From Chamaecyparis obtusa (taxonomy: Eukaryota > Streptophyta > Pinopsida > Cupressales > Cupressaceae): a DNA stretch of 64,000 nt. This document shows, piece by piece, positions 33,805 through 45,999 of this stretch. The notes below the pieces were generated by a model, which was not told the origin of the DNA, did no database searches, and saw only the letters and a program-made list of their open reading frames with translations. The translations under genes were made by a program, and so were the position numbers. Where the stretch lies: NCBI GenBank assembly GCA_027943335.1, contig BSBK01007845.1, positions 62,001 through 126,000 of the forward strand, given 5' to 3'. How positions within the stretch are numbered: position 1 is the stretch's first letter; the number at the start of each line of letters is the position of its first letter.

Positions 33805-36529
33805 AATGGAAACTAGAAAATCAACGATGATTCATAGCTCAGAGAGATGGATATTCAGTATTTTAAACAATCTTATAGTGAGATTGGGGGTGTAAGATCT
33901 CTAGCTTGAGAGGACCAACTTCTATGCTTCCTACCAAATGCTATTAGAGAGGAGGAAAATAATTATTTTTTGGCTCCTATCTCTGAAAAGGAAGTTAGGG
34001 TTTCTATCTTTTCCATGGGTTCTTACAAAGCCCCAAGACCGGATGGTTTCCCACCACATTCTTCTAATATTTTTGAAACATTATGAGCTATGATGTTATG
34101 ACTTTTCAGGACTGGCAAGTTGCTTAAAAATTTGAATAACACTTTCATTTATCTTGTTCCCAAAATACAAGAGCCAAAAAAATGATTGATTTATACCTAT
34201 TAACCTTTTTAACACTATTTATAAGGTTTTCTCTAAGGTTGTGGTGAACTAGATTAAACCTTTTTTGGACAAATTCATTAATTGTAACCAGAAAGGTTTT
34301 GTTCCTGGAAGACAAATTATTGATGTGGTGGTGTCCACACATGAGATTATTCACTCAATGGAGAAGTTTTGAATGCCAGGTATAGTATTCAACTTGACAT
34401 CTCCAAGGCATGATGTGATAGGGTTAGATGAGATTTCCTATTTAAATTTCTTGCAAGATTGAGATTTAATGAGAAACTCATAAACCTCATAAGGGAATGT
34501 GTGCAAAATTTTTGATTTTTAGTCTTAGTGAATAAAGTCCCCAGAGGTTTCTTTAAAGTAGGTAGGGGGATTACAAAAGGTGGCCCTTTATCATCTTACC
34601 TATTTATTATTCTTGCTGAAATCCTGAGTAGGAACTTTCTAAATATGACCAGCTCTAGGAAATTATAGGGGGTTTACTCTGCCTCCTTTTGTTCTGCAGT
34701 AGTTTGTTAATGATACTATTTGATTTATGAAAGCCTCAGTTTTTGAAGGTAGGGAATGGAAGACCTTTCTACTAGACTATGATAAGGGTTTAGGTCAACA
34801 TTCAGTTATGAGAAAAATAACATCTATTATGATGTTGCTTCTAGAAAAAAAAAAGAATAAGAAAAACACGATCATCTCCATAAGCAACAACATACCAGAC
34901 AATGGATTGTAGAAAACTACTACATTCAATAGCATCGATATTTTTAACACGAAGGAAGACTTGCAAAATAAAATTAAAAATATATTAGGTTGTCAGTGTG
35001 TTGTTTTTCCAGGCACCTACCTTGGTCTTCCACTCATAATGAAAGATGTCACTCCATATTTTTGGAACATTATATTGGAAAGAATGCATAAAGTGGCTGG
35101 CTAGTAAGACAAATTACTGAGTAGTGCTAGTAAATTTTAGCTTCTTGTTGCTTCCTTATAGGGTATTCCTATTTACTTTATTTTCCTTTTTAAATATTTG
35201 GTATTATGGTAGAGAATCTTGAAAGAATATAGAGAACCTTTCTTTGGATAAGAGTTGAAGAAATAAAGAGAGTGGCTTTGGTTAACTGGGATATTGTACG
35301 TAAGCCAAAATATCAAGGTGGGCTATGGATAAGGAAGTTGTTAGTTTTTAATGAAAGACAATGTTTCTAAAATGGGATGGAAACTGACCCTTGAAAAGGT
35401 GGACTGGTGCAACTTCATGAGGGCCAAATACCTAAACCATAATAAATTTTATAGAATTCTTTCCTCAAATGGCTACCCATTAGGATCAAAAATATGGAAA
35501 ACTATCCTCAAATGTTGAAGTATCATTAAGGATGGCCTGAAATGAAGATTGGTAATGGTAGGAAAATTAGGCTTTGGGAGGATATATGGGTGGGAGACAA
35601 GGCCTTGGTAGATGATTTAAGCTATATGGATTTTATGGTGACTTCAAAAAGACTCTTTGGCCCATAATTCATTGATTATACTACAACATTTCTAAGATGG
35701 AAATATTTAACACAATGTTTTTACAATGGACCTAACTAATTCCAAAAGGCTACTGAACTTCAAATAATAATAAGTAAGGTTAGAATCCCCCTATTCCACA
35801 GGGAATTCAAGTTTTTTCTGGGTGAAGGACTAGAAGGGAGAGCTCTCAGTCAAATCGGCTTACAAACTACTGTTAAAGTATGAAAGTACTCAAGAATGCT
35901 AGAGAAACGTTTAGAACCCACAACTAATTCCAAAGATCAATTTATTTTGGTGGACAACTATGCATAACAAAATCCTAGCCTAGGAAAACCTAATTAGAAG
36001 AGGTTTTCAACTTCCTAACATATGCATTCTCTATAAGTAGGAGGAAGAAACCATACCTCACCTCTTACTTCATTGCCAATTTTCTAGATAACTTTGGTAG
36101 ATAGTGATGCAAAAATTTGAACTACCATGGGTTTTTAATAGTGACATCTAATAATTTATACTTGAATGGAGGAGCCCTACAACAATCCCCGAATGAGACA
36201 ATTATGGGATCAAGTACCCTTAAATGTTAGTTGGAGCTTATGGAAAGAAAGGAACAACTAAATCTTTATGGAGACTAAAAATTCGGTAGAAGGTGTCTTC
36301 AAAACTATGTGTTAATTTCTAATAGAGAACTTATCAATTACAAGTAGGAATATCCCTAGCTACCTCCCTACTCAATGGGATAATATAATCGCTAAGAACT
36401 AGAACCTACCAATGACTTATATTAAATTTGATAATACAAAGAGATTAGCAAGAAAAAATAAGATGGGAACCTCCTATTTCCAGTTGGTACAAGCTCAAAT
36501 TTGATGGAACCGTTAAACTAGGAAATATT
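33805..36529 (+). pseudogene. LINE reverse transcriptase and zinc-binding domain
   Basis: Resumes the LINE frame after the insertion. RT motifs: FSMGSYKAPRPDGF (usual Lys-Ala-Pro-Gly-Pro-Asp-Gly-Phe), CNQKGFVPGRQI, and FVNDTI where an F-A-D-D motif is expected (first catalytic Asp replaced by Asn). Then FPGTYLGLPLIMKDV, WDIVRKPKYQGGLWIRK, and a zinc-binding segment NICILYK...EEETIPHLLLHCQFSR (about 36020-36090). Many stops and frame changes. It ends in the start of RNase H (YKLKFDGTVKLGN), where the array is inserted. Confidence 0.85.
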
Positions 36530-37456
36530 TGATGCAGGGGCATCCAAGGTTAAGGCAAAGGCATTTTGTGTCCTCGGTAAACTGCATGGAGTGTTTGTGT
36601 TTTGGCCGGTTTTACTTGGTTGCAGCTTTGGTCGGCGGTCTCAGTCATTGAAGGAGGCTCGGTCACTGAAAGAATTCGGTAGTCTCTGGCACTCGGTGAA
36701 AGTGTTTCTTGATCATGCCTATGGTGCTCGATGATGCCTGGCATGCTCAATAATTTTACTATTTCTCGGTAGATCTGACTTACCGACTGGAGTTTTGTGT
36801 GATTTGTTGAGCCGACTTGGTGAATTCATTGTTGGTAGCCATTGTTTTGGGCCGACATGCAGAATTAAATGTTTGTATAAATTTGTAAACTGACTCATAT
36901 GGCATTTAATTATTATTTTGGGGAGTTAAGGGTTTCATCCAACTGACTTGTGGTTGATGATTAGTATTTAAGGAGGGCTTGGGTAGATGTTTAGGGATAG
37001 ATTTGAGAGATCAAAACTTGGAGAACTTAGCAGATCTGGAATTCAGATGTGAAGCCTGAGAGTGAAGTTGTGGAAAAGTTCTTGATGTTCTTGCAGATAA
37101 GATTTTAATCTGATAGTCCTTTGTAGTAGAGCTAGGGGTTTGCATACTTGGGAACAAGGAGATTGCTTGGAGGCTTGTGAGCTCAAGTTTAGATCTACCT
37201 TAGGGTTTCCATCAACTTTTGATTGTCTTCAGAACTGAACTAGATGAGATTGTATTGGATCTGGTTGTGGGTCTTGTAGAATTGTTTTCTAATTGTTATT
37301 GACCCTAACCCGGAAGGTCTTACAACTGAGCATGTTAATGAAAACTAGTGTTGAACAATTACTTTGTGTTGCATTGTTGAGTAATTTTCTATGTAATTCT
37401 TTTGGCTACAAGGTTTGGACTGTCCTTCATTGGATCCACCATCCTTGACTGCATAA
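36530..37456 (+). repeat. Array LTR 1
   Basis: 927 bp, TGATGCAGGGGCATCCAAGG to TGACTGCATAA. A primer site TGGTATTAGAGT follows at 37459-37470. Confidence 0.9.
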
Positions 37457-37729
37457 GGTGGTATTAGAGTGAAGTTTGTTCCTATTGGAGTGAAAGTTGA
37501 TCTTGTTGAAGCAGAAGTTTGACCTAGCAAGGCTGATCTTGTGAAGTTGATCTTATTGAAGTAGAGATTGTGTGCAATTTGGATTATAGATCCAAAGCAC
37601 TAAACTTGTGAAATTGTGCCCTAGTTGTTTATAAGATTACAGGTTGAGATTTGAATTGTTGCAACTTGGAGATTGTCACAAGGTGGTCAGTGAGGGTTTT
37701 GTTGGAGAGGGTTTCTCTTATCTTTAAGG

Positions 37730-39474
37730 ATGCCTCTGAGAAGATTGGACCCTAGAGTAATTTTTGATCTTTGTGATACCGTTGAATCCTGGATCACAGA
37801 GAAGGTGAAATCAAATTTTAGATATGAGATGGAATTGATGAAGAATGATATGGTCTCTGAGATCATGAGGACTGTTGCTGGTATACCTTGGAATGTTGGT
37901 ACTGAGGATGGCTATGAAGAAGCTACTGAAGAATTTGAAACTGCTGGATCTAGTGGTGATGATCGGAGGAACAAATCTGGTGAAGACAAAATTGCTCGGT
38001 TGCCTAGACCTGTTGCTTAGTTTAGTAATTACTGAATAGAAGTTTCTACTTTCTCTGGTACTTTGAAGCCCGACAATCTAATTGATTGGATTGGTGAACT
38101 TGAAGATTTCTTTGAGCTGGAAGAAATTGAAGATCCTCTTCGAGTGAGATTAGCACAGACAAAGCTGAAAGGACATGCTACTCTTTGGTGGAAGGAACTA
38201 CAAAGAGACCGAGAAGATGAAGGTGAAACAAAGATCAATCGGTGGAGATTGATGGTGACTAAGTTGAAAGCTAAGTTCATACTGACTGACTATGAGCTTG
38301 TCTTGTTTAAGAAGTTGCAGAATCTGAAACAAAAGGATTTGTTTGTTGAAGATTATATCGAGGATTTCTACAAAATTACTATTCGATTTGGACACTGAGA
38401 GCTTGGTAAGGAAAAGGTAGCTTGGTATGTGAATGGTCTGAGATTCAATATTCAGGATGAGCTTGGTATGTTGAAGATTGATTATGTTGAAGATGCTTAT
38501 CAGTATGCTTTGAAGGAGGAAGATAAGTTGAAGAGGAAACAACCTAGTAACTCCTGAGGGAAAGAAAAGGTTGATCACTTGGTGAAGGATAAGCCAATTG
38601 ATGTAGAAGATGAACAAAAACCTGTGGAACCAAAGAAGAAGACATGTAGAGTTATCTTTAAGGGTACTTGCTATAACTGTGGAGAGGAAGGACACTATTA
38701 TTTTGAATGCACACAGAAGAAGGTTGACTGACAAACTATTGTGATGAATGAGAACATTTAGAATGAACTTGAATCATAGAACTTGCTGCTTTGGAAAACA
38801 TTTCTCGGTACAAAGGATTAACCTTGTCAAATGAGTAACTTGTTTAGGACCTGACGCAAGATTGAAGGTAAAATCTATGATGTTATTGTTGATAGTGGTA
38901 GTACTGATAACCTTGTTGTTGGGGACCTGGTTCAGAAACATGGTTTGAAGAGAATGAAACATCCTTGTCCTTATAGGCTTGGCTGGTTACAAGATGTTCA
39001 TGCTTTGGAAGTTAGAGAACAATGCATCATTAATGTTCAGATTGACTAGTACAAGGATCTTGTACTTTGTGACATTGTGAAGATGAATAGTTGTGATATA
39101 TTGCTTGGTAGACCTTGGCAATAAAATATGATTGCAGAGCTATTTATGACTGTGTAAAGAATATGTTTACTATTAAGAAGAATGATAGGAAGTTTTCACT
39201 GATGCCTTTGATGGATGCAACACTCAGTAGGAGAAGCCTGAGTATTGGTAGCTGAGTTGAGATTGTAGATCCAGAGAAAATGAATGATCAGTATGAAGAA
39301 CCAACTTTTACATTGTCAAGAAAAGACTTGAAGAGACAGAGGAAACTAAAGTGGAAGACTTTGCAAGCAGAAAAGGTGGAGGACTTGTATGTGAGGAACC
39401 AGTTCAGGATTTATGTGTTGAATCCTGAAAGATGTTCTTCTCACATATGAACATCTTTTGGAACCTGGGGTGTT
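37730..39474 (+). pseudogene. Array unit 1: gag and protease
   Basis: Gag from ATG 37730 (MPLRRLDPRV), core DNLIDWIGELEDFFELEEIE and LWWKELQRDREDEG, with a knuckle CYNCGEEGHYYFEC. Stops include TAG 38018, TGA 38033 and TGA 38396. The protease has VIVDSGSTDNLV (D-S-G) and DILLGRPWQ, then a short tail of unclear origin, ending at purine-rich ACCTGGGGTGTT beside LTR 2. RT, RNase H and integrase are absent: the interior passes from protease straight to the tract. Confidence 0.85.
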
Positions 39475-40401
39475 TGATGCAGGGGATTCCAAGGTTAAGG
39501 CAAGGGCATTCTGTGTTCTTGGTAAACTACATGGAGTGTTTGTGTTTTGGATGGTTTTACTTGGTTGTAGCCTTGGACGATGGTCTTGATCATTGAAGGA
39601 GGCTCGGTCACTGAAAGAAATTGATAGTCTCTGGTGCTCAGTGAAAGTGTTGCTCGGTCATGCCTATGGTGCTCAATGATGCCTAGCGTGCTCAGTAATT
39701 TTACTGTCGCTTGGTAGATCTGACTTACCGACTGGAGTTCTATGTGATTTGTTGAGCCAACTTGGTGAATTCATTGTTGGTAGCCATTATCTTGGGCCGA
39801 CATGCAGAATTAAATGTTTGTATACATTTGTAAGATGACTTGTATGGCATTTAATTATTTTTTTGGGGAGTTAAGGGTTTCATCTAGCTGACTTGTGGCT
39901 GATGATTAGTGTTTAAGGAGGGCTTGGGTAGATGTTTAGGGTCAGATTTGAGAGATAAGAACTTGGAGAACTTAGCAGATCTGGAATTCAGATGTGAAGC
40001 CTAAGAGAGAAGTTGTGGAAAAGTTCTTGATGTTCTTGCAGATCAGATTTTAATCTGATAGTCCTTTGTAGTAGAGCTAGGGGTTTGCATACTTGGGAAC
40101 AAGGAGATTGCTTGGAGGCTTGTGAGCTCAATTTTAGATCTGCCTTAGGGTTTCCATCAGCTTTTGATTGTCTTCAAAATTGAACTAGCTGAGATTGTAT
40201 TAGATCTGGTTGTGGGTCTTGCAGAATTGTTTTCTAATTGTAATTGGCCCTAACCCATAAGGCCTTACAACCGGGCATGTTAATGAAAACCAGTGTTGAA
40301 AAATTACTTTGTGTTGCATTGTTGAGTAATCCGTTGTGTAAATATTTTGGCTGCAAGGTTTGGACTGTCCTTCATTGGATCCACCATCCTTGACTGCATA
40401 A
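39475..40401 (+). repeat. Array LTR 2 (shared middle LTR)
   Basis: 927 bp, the same length as LTR 1. It has a polypurine tract on its left and a primer site (40404-40415) on its right, so it serves as 3' LTR of unit 1 and 5' LTR of unit 2. Confidence 0.9.
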
Positions 40402-40674
40402 GGTGGTATTAGAGTGAAGTTTGTTCCTATTGGAGTGAAATTTGATCTTGTTGAAGCAGAAGTTTGACCTAGCAAGGCTGATCTTGTGAAGTTGATCTTA
40501 TTGAAGTAGAGATTGTGTGTAATCTAGATTACAGATCTGAAGCACTGAACTTGTGAAATTGTGCCCTAGTTGTTTACAAGATTACAAGTTGAGATCTGAC
40601 TTGTTGCAACTTGGAGATTGTCACAAGGTGGTCAGTGAGGGTTTTGTTGGAGAGGGTTTCTCTTTTCTTTAAGG

Positions 40675-42414
40675 ATGCCTCTAAGAAGATTGGACCCTAG
40701 AGTTTTTTTTGATCTTTGTGATACTATTGAATCCCAGATCACAAAGAAGGTGAAATCAGATTTTAGATTTGAGATGGAATTGATGAAGAATGATATGGTC
40801 ACCGAGATCATGAGGACTATTGCTGGTATACCTCAGAATGTTGGTACTAAGGATGGCTATGAAGAAGCTGCTGAATAATTTGAAACTGCTAGATCTAGTG
40901 GTGATGACTGGAGGAACAGATCTGGTGAAGACATAACTACTCGGTTGCCTAGATTTGCTGCTCGATTTAGTAATTACCGAATGAAAGTTTCTACTTTCTT
41001 TGGTACTTTGAAGCTCGATAATTTGATTGATTGGATTGGTGAGCTTGAAGATTTCTTTGAGCTGGAAGAAATTGAAGATCCTCTTCAACTAAGATTAGCA
41101 CAGACAAAGCTAAAAGGACATGCTGCTCTTTGGTGGAAGGAACTACAGAGAGACTGAGAAGATGAAGGTGAAACAAAGATCAATCGGTGGAGATTGATGG
41201 TGACTAAGTTGAAAGCTAAGTTCATACCGGATGACTATGAGCTTGATTTGTTTAAGAAGTTGTAGAATCTGAAACAGAAGGATTTGTTTGTTGAAGATTA
41301 TACCAAGGAGTTCTACAAACTTACTATTCAGTCTAGACACCGAGAGCTTGGTAAGGAAAAGGTAGCTCGGTATGTGAATGGTCTGAGATTCAATATTCAG
41401 GATGAGCTTGGTATGCTGAAGATTGATTCTGTTGAATATGCTTATTAGTATGCTCTAAAGGAAGAAGATAAGTTGAAGAGGAAACAACCTAGTAACTCCC
41501 AAGGGAAAGAAAAGGTTGATCACTTGGTGAAGGATAAGCTGACTGATGTAGAAGATGAAGAGAAACCTATTGAACCAAAGAAGAAGACATGTAGAGTTAT
41601 CTTTAAGGGTACTTGCTATAACTGTGGAGAGGAATGACACCATTCTTTTGAATGCACACAGAAGAAGGTTGACTGATGAAATTTTGTGATGAATGAGAAC
41701 ATTCAGAATGAACCTGAATCAGAGAACTTGCTACTTTGGCAAACATTGCTTGGTATAAAGGATGAACCTTGTCAGAGGAGTAACTTGTTTAGGACCCGAT
41801 GCAAGACTAAAGGTAAACTCTGTGATGTTATTGTTGACAGTGGTAGTACTGATAACCTTGTTGCTAAGGACCTGGTTCAGAAACATGGTTTGAAGAGATT
41901 GAAACATCCTTGTCCTTATAGGCTTGGATGGTTACAAGATGTTCATGCTTTGGAAGTTAGAGAACAATGCTTCATTGATATTTAGATTGACCAGTACAAG
42001 GATCTTGTACTTTATGACATTGTGAAGATGAATAGTTGTGATATATTGCTTTGTAGACCTTGGCAATATGATTGCAGAGCTATTTATGACTGTGTAAAGA
42101 ACATGTTTTCTGTTGAGAATAATGACAAGAAGTTTTCACTGATGCCTTTGATGGATGCAACACTTGGTAGGAGAAGCCTGAGTATTGGTAGCTGAGATGA
42201 GATTGTAGATCCAGAGAAAATGAATGATCAGTATGAAGAACTGACTTGTACATTGTCAAGAAAAGACTTGAAGAGACAGAGGAAACTGAAGTGGAAGACT
42301 TTGCAAGTAGAAAAGGTGGAGGACTTGTATGTGAGGAAATAGTTTAGGATTTATGTGTTGAATCCTAAAAGATGTTCTTCTCACATATGAACATCTTTTG
42401 GAACCTGGGGTGTT
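40675..42414 (+). pseudogene. Array unit 2: gag and protease
   Basis: Same content as unit 1. Gag starts MPLRRLDPRVFFDLC; stops differ from unit 1 (TAA 40876, TGA 41155, TGA in the knuckle at about 41635). The protease frame 41686-41985 reads VIVDSGSTDNLVAKDLVQ and is open. At three places one unit has CGA where the other has TGA: 38033/40978, 38210/41155 and 38396/41341. The tail and polypurine tract are as in unit 1. Confidence 0.85.
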
Positions 42415-43358
42415 TGATGTAGGGGCATCCAAGGTTAAGGCAAGGGCATTTTGTGTCCTTGATAAACTGCATGGAGTGTTTTTGTTTTGGCCGGTTTTAC
42501 TCGGTTGCAGCCTTGGATGATGGTCTTGGTCATTGAAGGAGGCTCGATCACTGAAAGAACTCGGTAGTCTTTGGTGCTTGGTGAAAGTGTTTCTCGGTCA
42601 TGCCTATGGTGCTCGATCGATACTAGTACTCGACGATGCCTGGTGTGCTCGGTAATTTTACTGTCACTTGGTAGATCTGACTTACCAATTGGAGTTCTGT
42701 GTGATTTGTTGAGCCGACTTGGTGAATTAATTGTTGGTAGCCATTGTCTTGGGCCGACATGCAAAATTAAATGTTTGTATACATTTGTAAGCTGACTTGT
42801 ATGGCATTTAATTATTGTTTTGGGGAGTTAAGGGTTTCATCCAGTTGACTTGTGGCTGATGATTAGTATTTAAGGATGGCTTGGGTAGATGTTTAGGGAC
42901 ATATTTGAGAGATTAGAACTTGGAAAACTTAGTAGATCTGGAATTCAGATGTGAAGCTTGAGAGCGAAGTTGTGGAAAAGTTCTTGATGTTCTTGCAGAT
43001 AAGATTTTAATCTGATAGTCCTTTGTAGTAGAGCTAGGGGTTTGCATACTTGGGAACAAGGAGATTGCTTGGAGGCTTGCGAGCTCAAGTTTAGATTTTC
43101 CTTAGGGTTTCCATGAAATTTTTATTGTCTTCAGAACTGAACTAGCTAAGATTGTATTAGATCTGGTTGTGGGTCTTGCAAAATTGTTTTCTGATTGTAA
43201 TTGGCCCTAACCCAGAAGGCCTTACAACCGAGCATGTTAATGAAAACTAGTGTTGAACAATTACTTTGTGTTGCATTGTTGAGTAATCCGCTGTGTAATT
43301 CTTTTGGCTGCAAGGGTTGGACTGTCCTTCATTGGATCCACCATCCTTGACTGCATAA
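42415..43358 (+). repeat. Array LTR 3
   Basis: 944 bp; a 17-bp insertion near 42615 explains the difference from the 927-bp LTRs 1 and 2. It ends TGCATAA directly before ATATT of the interrupted LINE. Confidence 0.9.
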
Positions 43359-43745
43359 ATATTACAGGTGGAGGGGTGATAAGAGGCTCTAAAAGATAAT
43401 TGACTATTTATTTTGTTGGGAACTTAAATGGATACACTAGTAACCAAGATGACTGTATGAACCTCTTTTGGGGAATTAAGTTTTCTCTCTTAATCAAAAT
43501 TAAAAATCTAGATCTAGAAAGAGATTCCAAACTTATAATTGAAGCTAGAAAAGGGTCAATTAATATTAGTTAGTATGTGGAAAGAATTATGGAGGAATCA
43601 AAACTCTTCTTTTAGGTTTCTTCACCTTTACAAAACCACATTTTTAGGGAAGGCAATAATATTGCAGAAGCTATGGCAGACATGGGTCTTCCTATGGAGG
43701 GAGCTAGATGTTGGAGAAATGAAGAACACCTCCCACATCATGTGA
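43359..43745 (+). pseudogene. LINE RNase H, C-terminal part
   Basis: Continues the RNase H begun before 36529: TGGGVIRGSK, then LERDSKLIIEARKG (second acidic site) and NNIAEAMADMGLPMEG (third acidic site). Stops interrupt it. It ends near ILLMVYIFF and a TGA. Confidence 0.8.
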
Positions 43746-44469
43746 AGATCCTTCTTATGGTATATATTTTTTTTGATATAGTTGAAAATGGAAGTCAAGC
43801 TTAAAATTATTTGAGGTGTACTTTAAATATAAATTTGTTGCTCGATAGGGAAAGAATTGAAACTTTGGGAAAGACAATTTAGGGCAAGCTTTAAGTGGCG
43901 GGATAATAAATTTGAATTGGATGACTATGCATAACAGGGTGGAATATTTGAGTCTACTACCAAATCGCGCTCCATGTAGAGTTATGATGTGGAAACAAAG
44001 TAAGGGCCATTACCATGTGATGGGAAGAAAATGTGTGCTCATGATGGGATTGTGTTACCTTGGGAAACTAAAAAGGATTTTGAAATATTTTTAAAAATCT
44101 ACAGATTGTCTAAAGATTTCGTAATCTAGGGTGCTTCTAATTCTAATTCTAGAATTGGCTATTCACACGCATGGGGAGTTATGAAAGGTAATGAGGCTGG
44201 TGAGGGCATCGAAACACATAATTACACTAAGTACTCAAATTAATTTTGGATGGTTCCTTATGTTCTTTGCATACAAATAATTTGGGGCTTTTTGAGAACT
44301 AGAGTTTGACTATTTTTGAAAGCGTCACCATGAGAGGTGATAGGGTTAGAGTAGAACCTAATATGCATGATGATTTAAAACAAATGCCATTTTTTGGCAT
44401 ATATGTAAGAAAGGAGGAGTGCTACAATATATTGAAAACATGAATGACCATGATGAAAATTTGTTGACC
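43746..44469. other. No gene recognised
   Basis: A 60-codon frame at 43912-44094 and scattered fragments are present, but no family is recognisable. Part of it may belong to the decayed coding sequence that continues at 44470. Confidence 0.4.
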
Positions 44470-44903
44470 TAGTTTGCCACATCTTGGGCTAAGAGAAGGG
44501 TTTTGATGGGGGAATCTCCTTTGAAGTTAACGAGGATGTAATTGTGAAGGTGATAGATCTCTCCAATAATGGGAGGAAATGGAAGAAGATAATCCAAGTA
44601 GCAGACATGGAGAGTTTGAACCAATTATTTCATGAAAATGAAACCCCATTTAAACACCATGGAGGTAACGGGTACAAGAAAATCGCAAAGCCATGGGACC
44701 AAGTATGTCTCATGATAATGAAGTAATTCAATCTAGAAGGAAGGTTTTGGGGTCTATTATTTTTACCATATGCCCTTGCTTAATCACTTCCACAATCATA
44801 GTATAATTTTATTCTCATTTTTCCTCCTCCATTCCCTTGAAAATTCGGTTAAGGAGGCATTGGAATCTACTAAAAATAATATAAAAATTCCATAGCCACC
44901 ACC
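44470..44903 (+). pseudogene. Unidentified decayed coding sequence, 5' part (Tat insertion target)
   Basis: The frame reads GFDGGISFEVNEDVIVKVI, KKIIQVADMESLNQLF, KKIAKPWDQVCLMIMK and, in another frame, LENSVKEALESTKNNIKIP. This looks like real, if broken, protein sequence of plant-repeat character, but I cannot name it. It is cut at 44903 by the Tat element and resumes at 62097. Confidence 0.4.
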
Positions 44904-45881
44904 TGTATGCACCCAAAAATGGTCACCTAGACTTTGGGCCCCATTTATTTGATTTATCAATCCTGAATCATTTTTATCAATAATCAATATTTTCAACATT
45001 ATCAATCTCTTGATCAAATCCTAATTTCGATCATATATTAGATTTTTATCCTATGGGCTAACCATTTATCCTAAGTTTTTATTTACCTAAAAGGAATATT
45101 TCCTCCCCTTTTAATTAAATAAAAAGCCCCCACTTTCCTCTTATCCTAAGTTGCACAAATAAAGCATTATTCATATTTTATAAAAAGGAGAAAAGCACTT
45201 TTTGTGTCATATGGACATAAAGTCAACTCTTATTTTCCTATTGGAGGATGTTTGTGCACATGGATTGCTCCTCTTTCAAGCTCCACCGTTGATTAAGACT
45301 TTTTGCCTCTTAATCTCCATGGTCCATTTCTCCTCATTTCTTATAAAAGGAGAGCTCTCTCCTCCATTTGCATCTCATGTTTTATGCTAATGTTATGCTG
45401 CAGGTTTTAGGTGCATTTGGAGTTTGAAGACATTGAAGACTTGTTGCATTTCATTGTAGTTGCATATTTGCTTTCATAGTTGCATGATAATGGCATTCTT
45501 AGCTTAGTTTCCTTTTATGCAATAGAATAAGCTCACATAGTTTAAATAGGAGGCATTGTAATCCATTGCTATTTCCTTTCATAGCTTAGTTTGTACTTCC
45601 ATTTTGATAGCATAGCTTGCACATTTGCATCTTCATTTTAGTTGCATTGCATTGCATTACATATTGGATTCTTGGAGATATTGGCATTGTTGCCCTTGTC
45701 TTCATTGTGAATCTCTCATTGTGTGGTTGACTAGCAAGGTCACAAGTTTGTAGCTCTAGCTGAGAGCAATTTTCAACCTTGCAACTCCATGCATAGAGAG
45801 CTATGAGCCGCTTTGTGAGGCCTCATTCTTGAGCAACCTTGCATGTAATGGTTCATAGAAGTACATATTTTAGTGTGTACA
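44904..45881 (+). repeat. 5' LTR of the Tat element
   Basis: 978 bp. TATAAAA boxes lie near 45178 and at 45342-45348; the second is followed by the inverted repeat GGAGAGCTCTCTCC. Small frames such as 45202-45390 are duplicated in the 3' LTR (61417-61605) and are not taken as genes. Confidence 0.95.
45342..45348 (+). promoter_or_regulatory. TATA box of the Tat LTR
   Basis: TATAAAA, followed by a GGAGAGCTCTCTCC inverted repeat; same offset in the 3' LTR (61557-61563). A plausible start of the genomic transcript about 30 bp downstream (inference). Confidence 0.5.
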
Positions 45882-45885
45882 TTTT

Positions 45886-45903
45886 TGGCGCCCACCGTGG
45901 GGC
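45886..45903 (+). other. Primer binding site of the Tat element
   Basis: TGGCGCCCACCGTGGGGC four bases after the LTR. TGGCGCC-type sites are usual for Tat/Athila-side Gypsy elements and differ from the Met-type sites of every other element in the window. Confidence 0.85.
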
Positions 45904-45999
45904 AGAGTAGATAGCTTTGTCCTTTTATTTGATGCATTTTTCATCATTTTCAGATTAATTTTTGGAAAAATTTGCATTTTCTGGTTTTTTGTCCAAGAT

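Larger units (their letters stand above)
36530..43358 (+). mobile_element. Three-LTR tandem array: LTR-gag/pro-LTR-gag/pro-LTR (6.8 kb)
   Basis: LTRs at 36530-37456, 39475-40401 and 42415-43358 alternate with two nearly equal interiors (2018 and 2013 bp). Outer flanks share ATATT (36525-36529 and 43359-43363), extendable by microhomology, and no such duplication flanks the middle LTR. Each interior has a primer site, gag, protease and polypurine tract but no RT, RNase H or integrase. The gag resembles the chromovirus gag at 16146, so this is a gag/pro-only derivative (TR-GAG-like) of a chromovirus. Confidence 0.9.
23979..43745 (+). mobile_element. Plant LINE (L1-like), decayed, interrupted by two LTR insertions
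   Basis: Order of domains: ORF1 with DUF4283-like and CCHC segments, endonuclease, RT, RT-type zinc-binding domain, RNase H. The parts are 23979-26590, 33805-36529 and 43359-43745. Without the insertions the LINE is about 5.7 kb, a usual length. Both junctions restore the reading frame when the insert is removed. The 5' end is uncertain and no clear poly(A) tail was found. Confidence 0.8.

Noticed and set aside
45202..45390. 62-codon frame in the Tat LTR, repeated at 61417-61605
   Set aside because: It is duplicated only because it lies in the LTR; no family, and it spans the TATA box.
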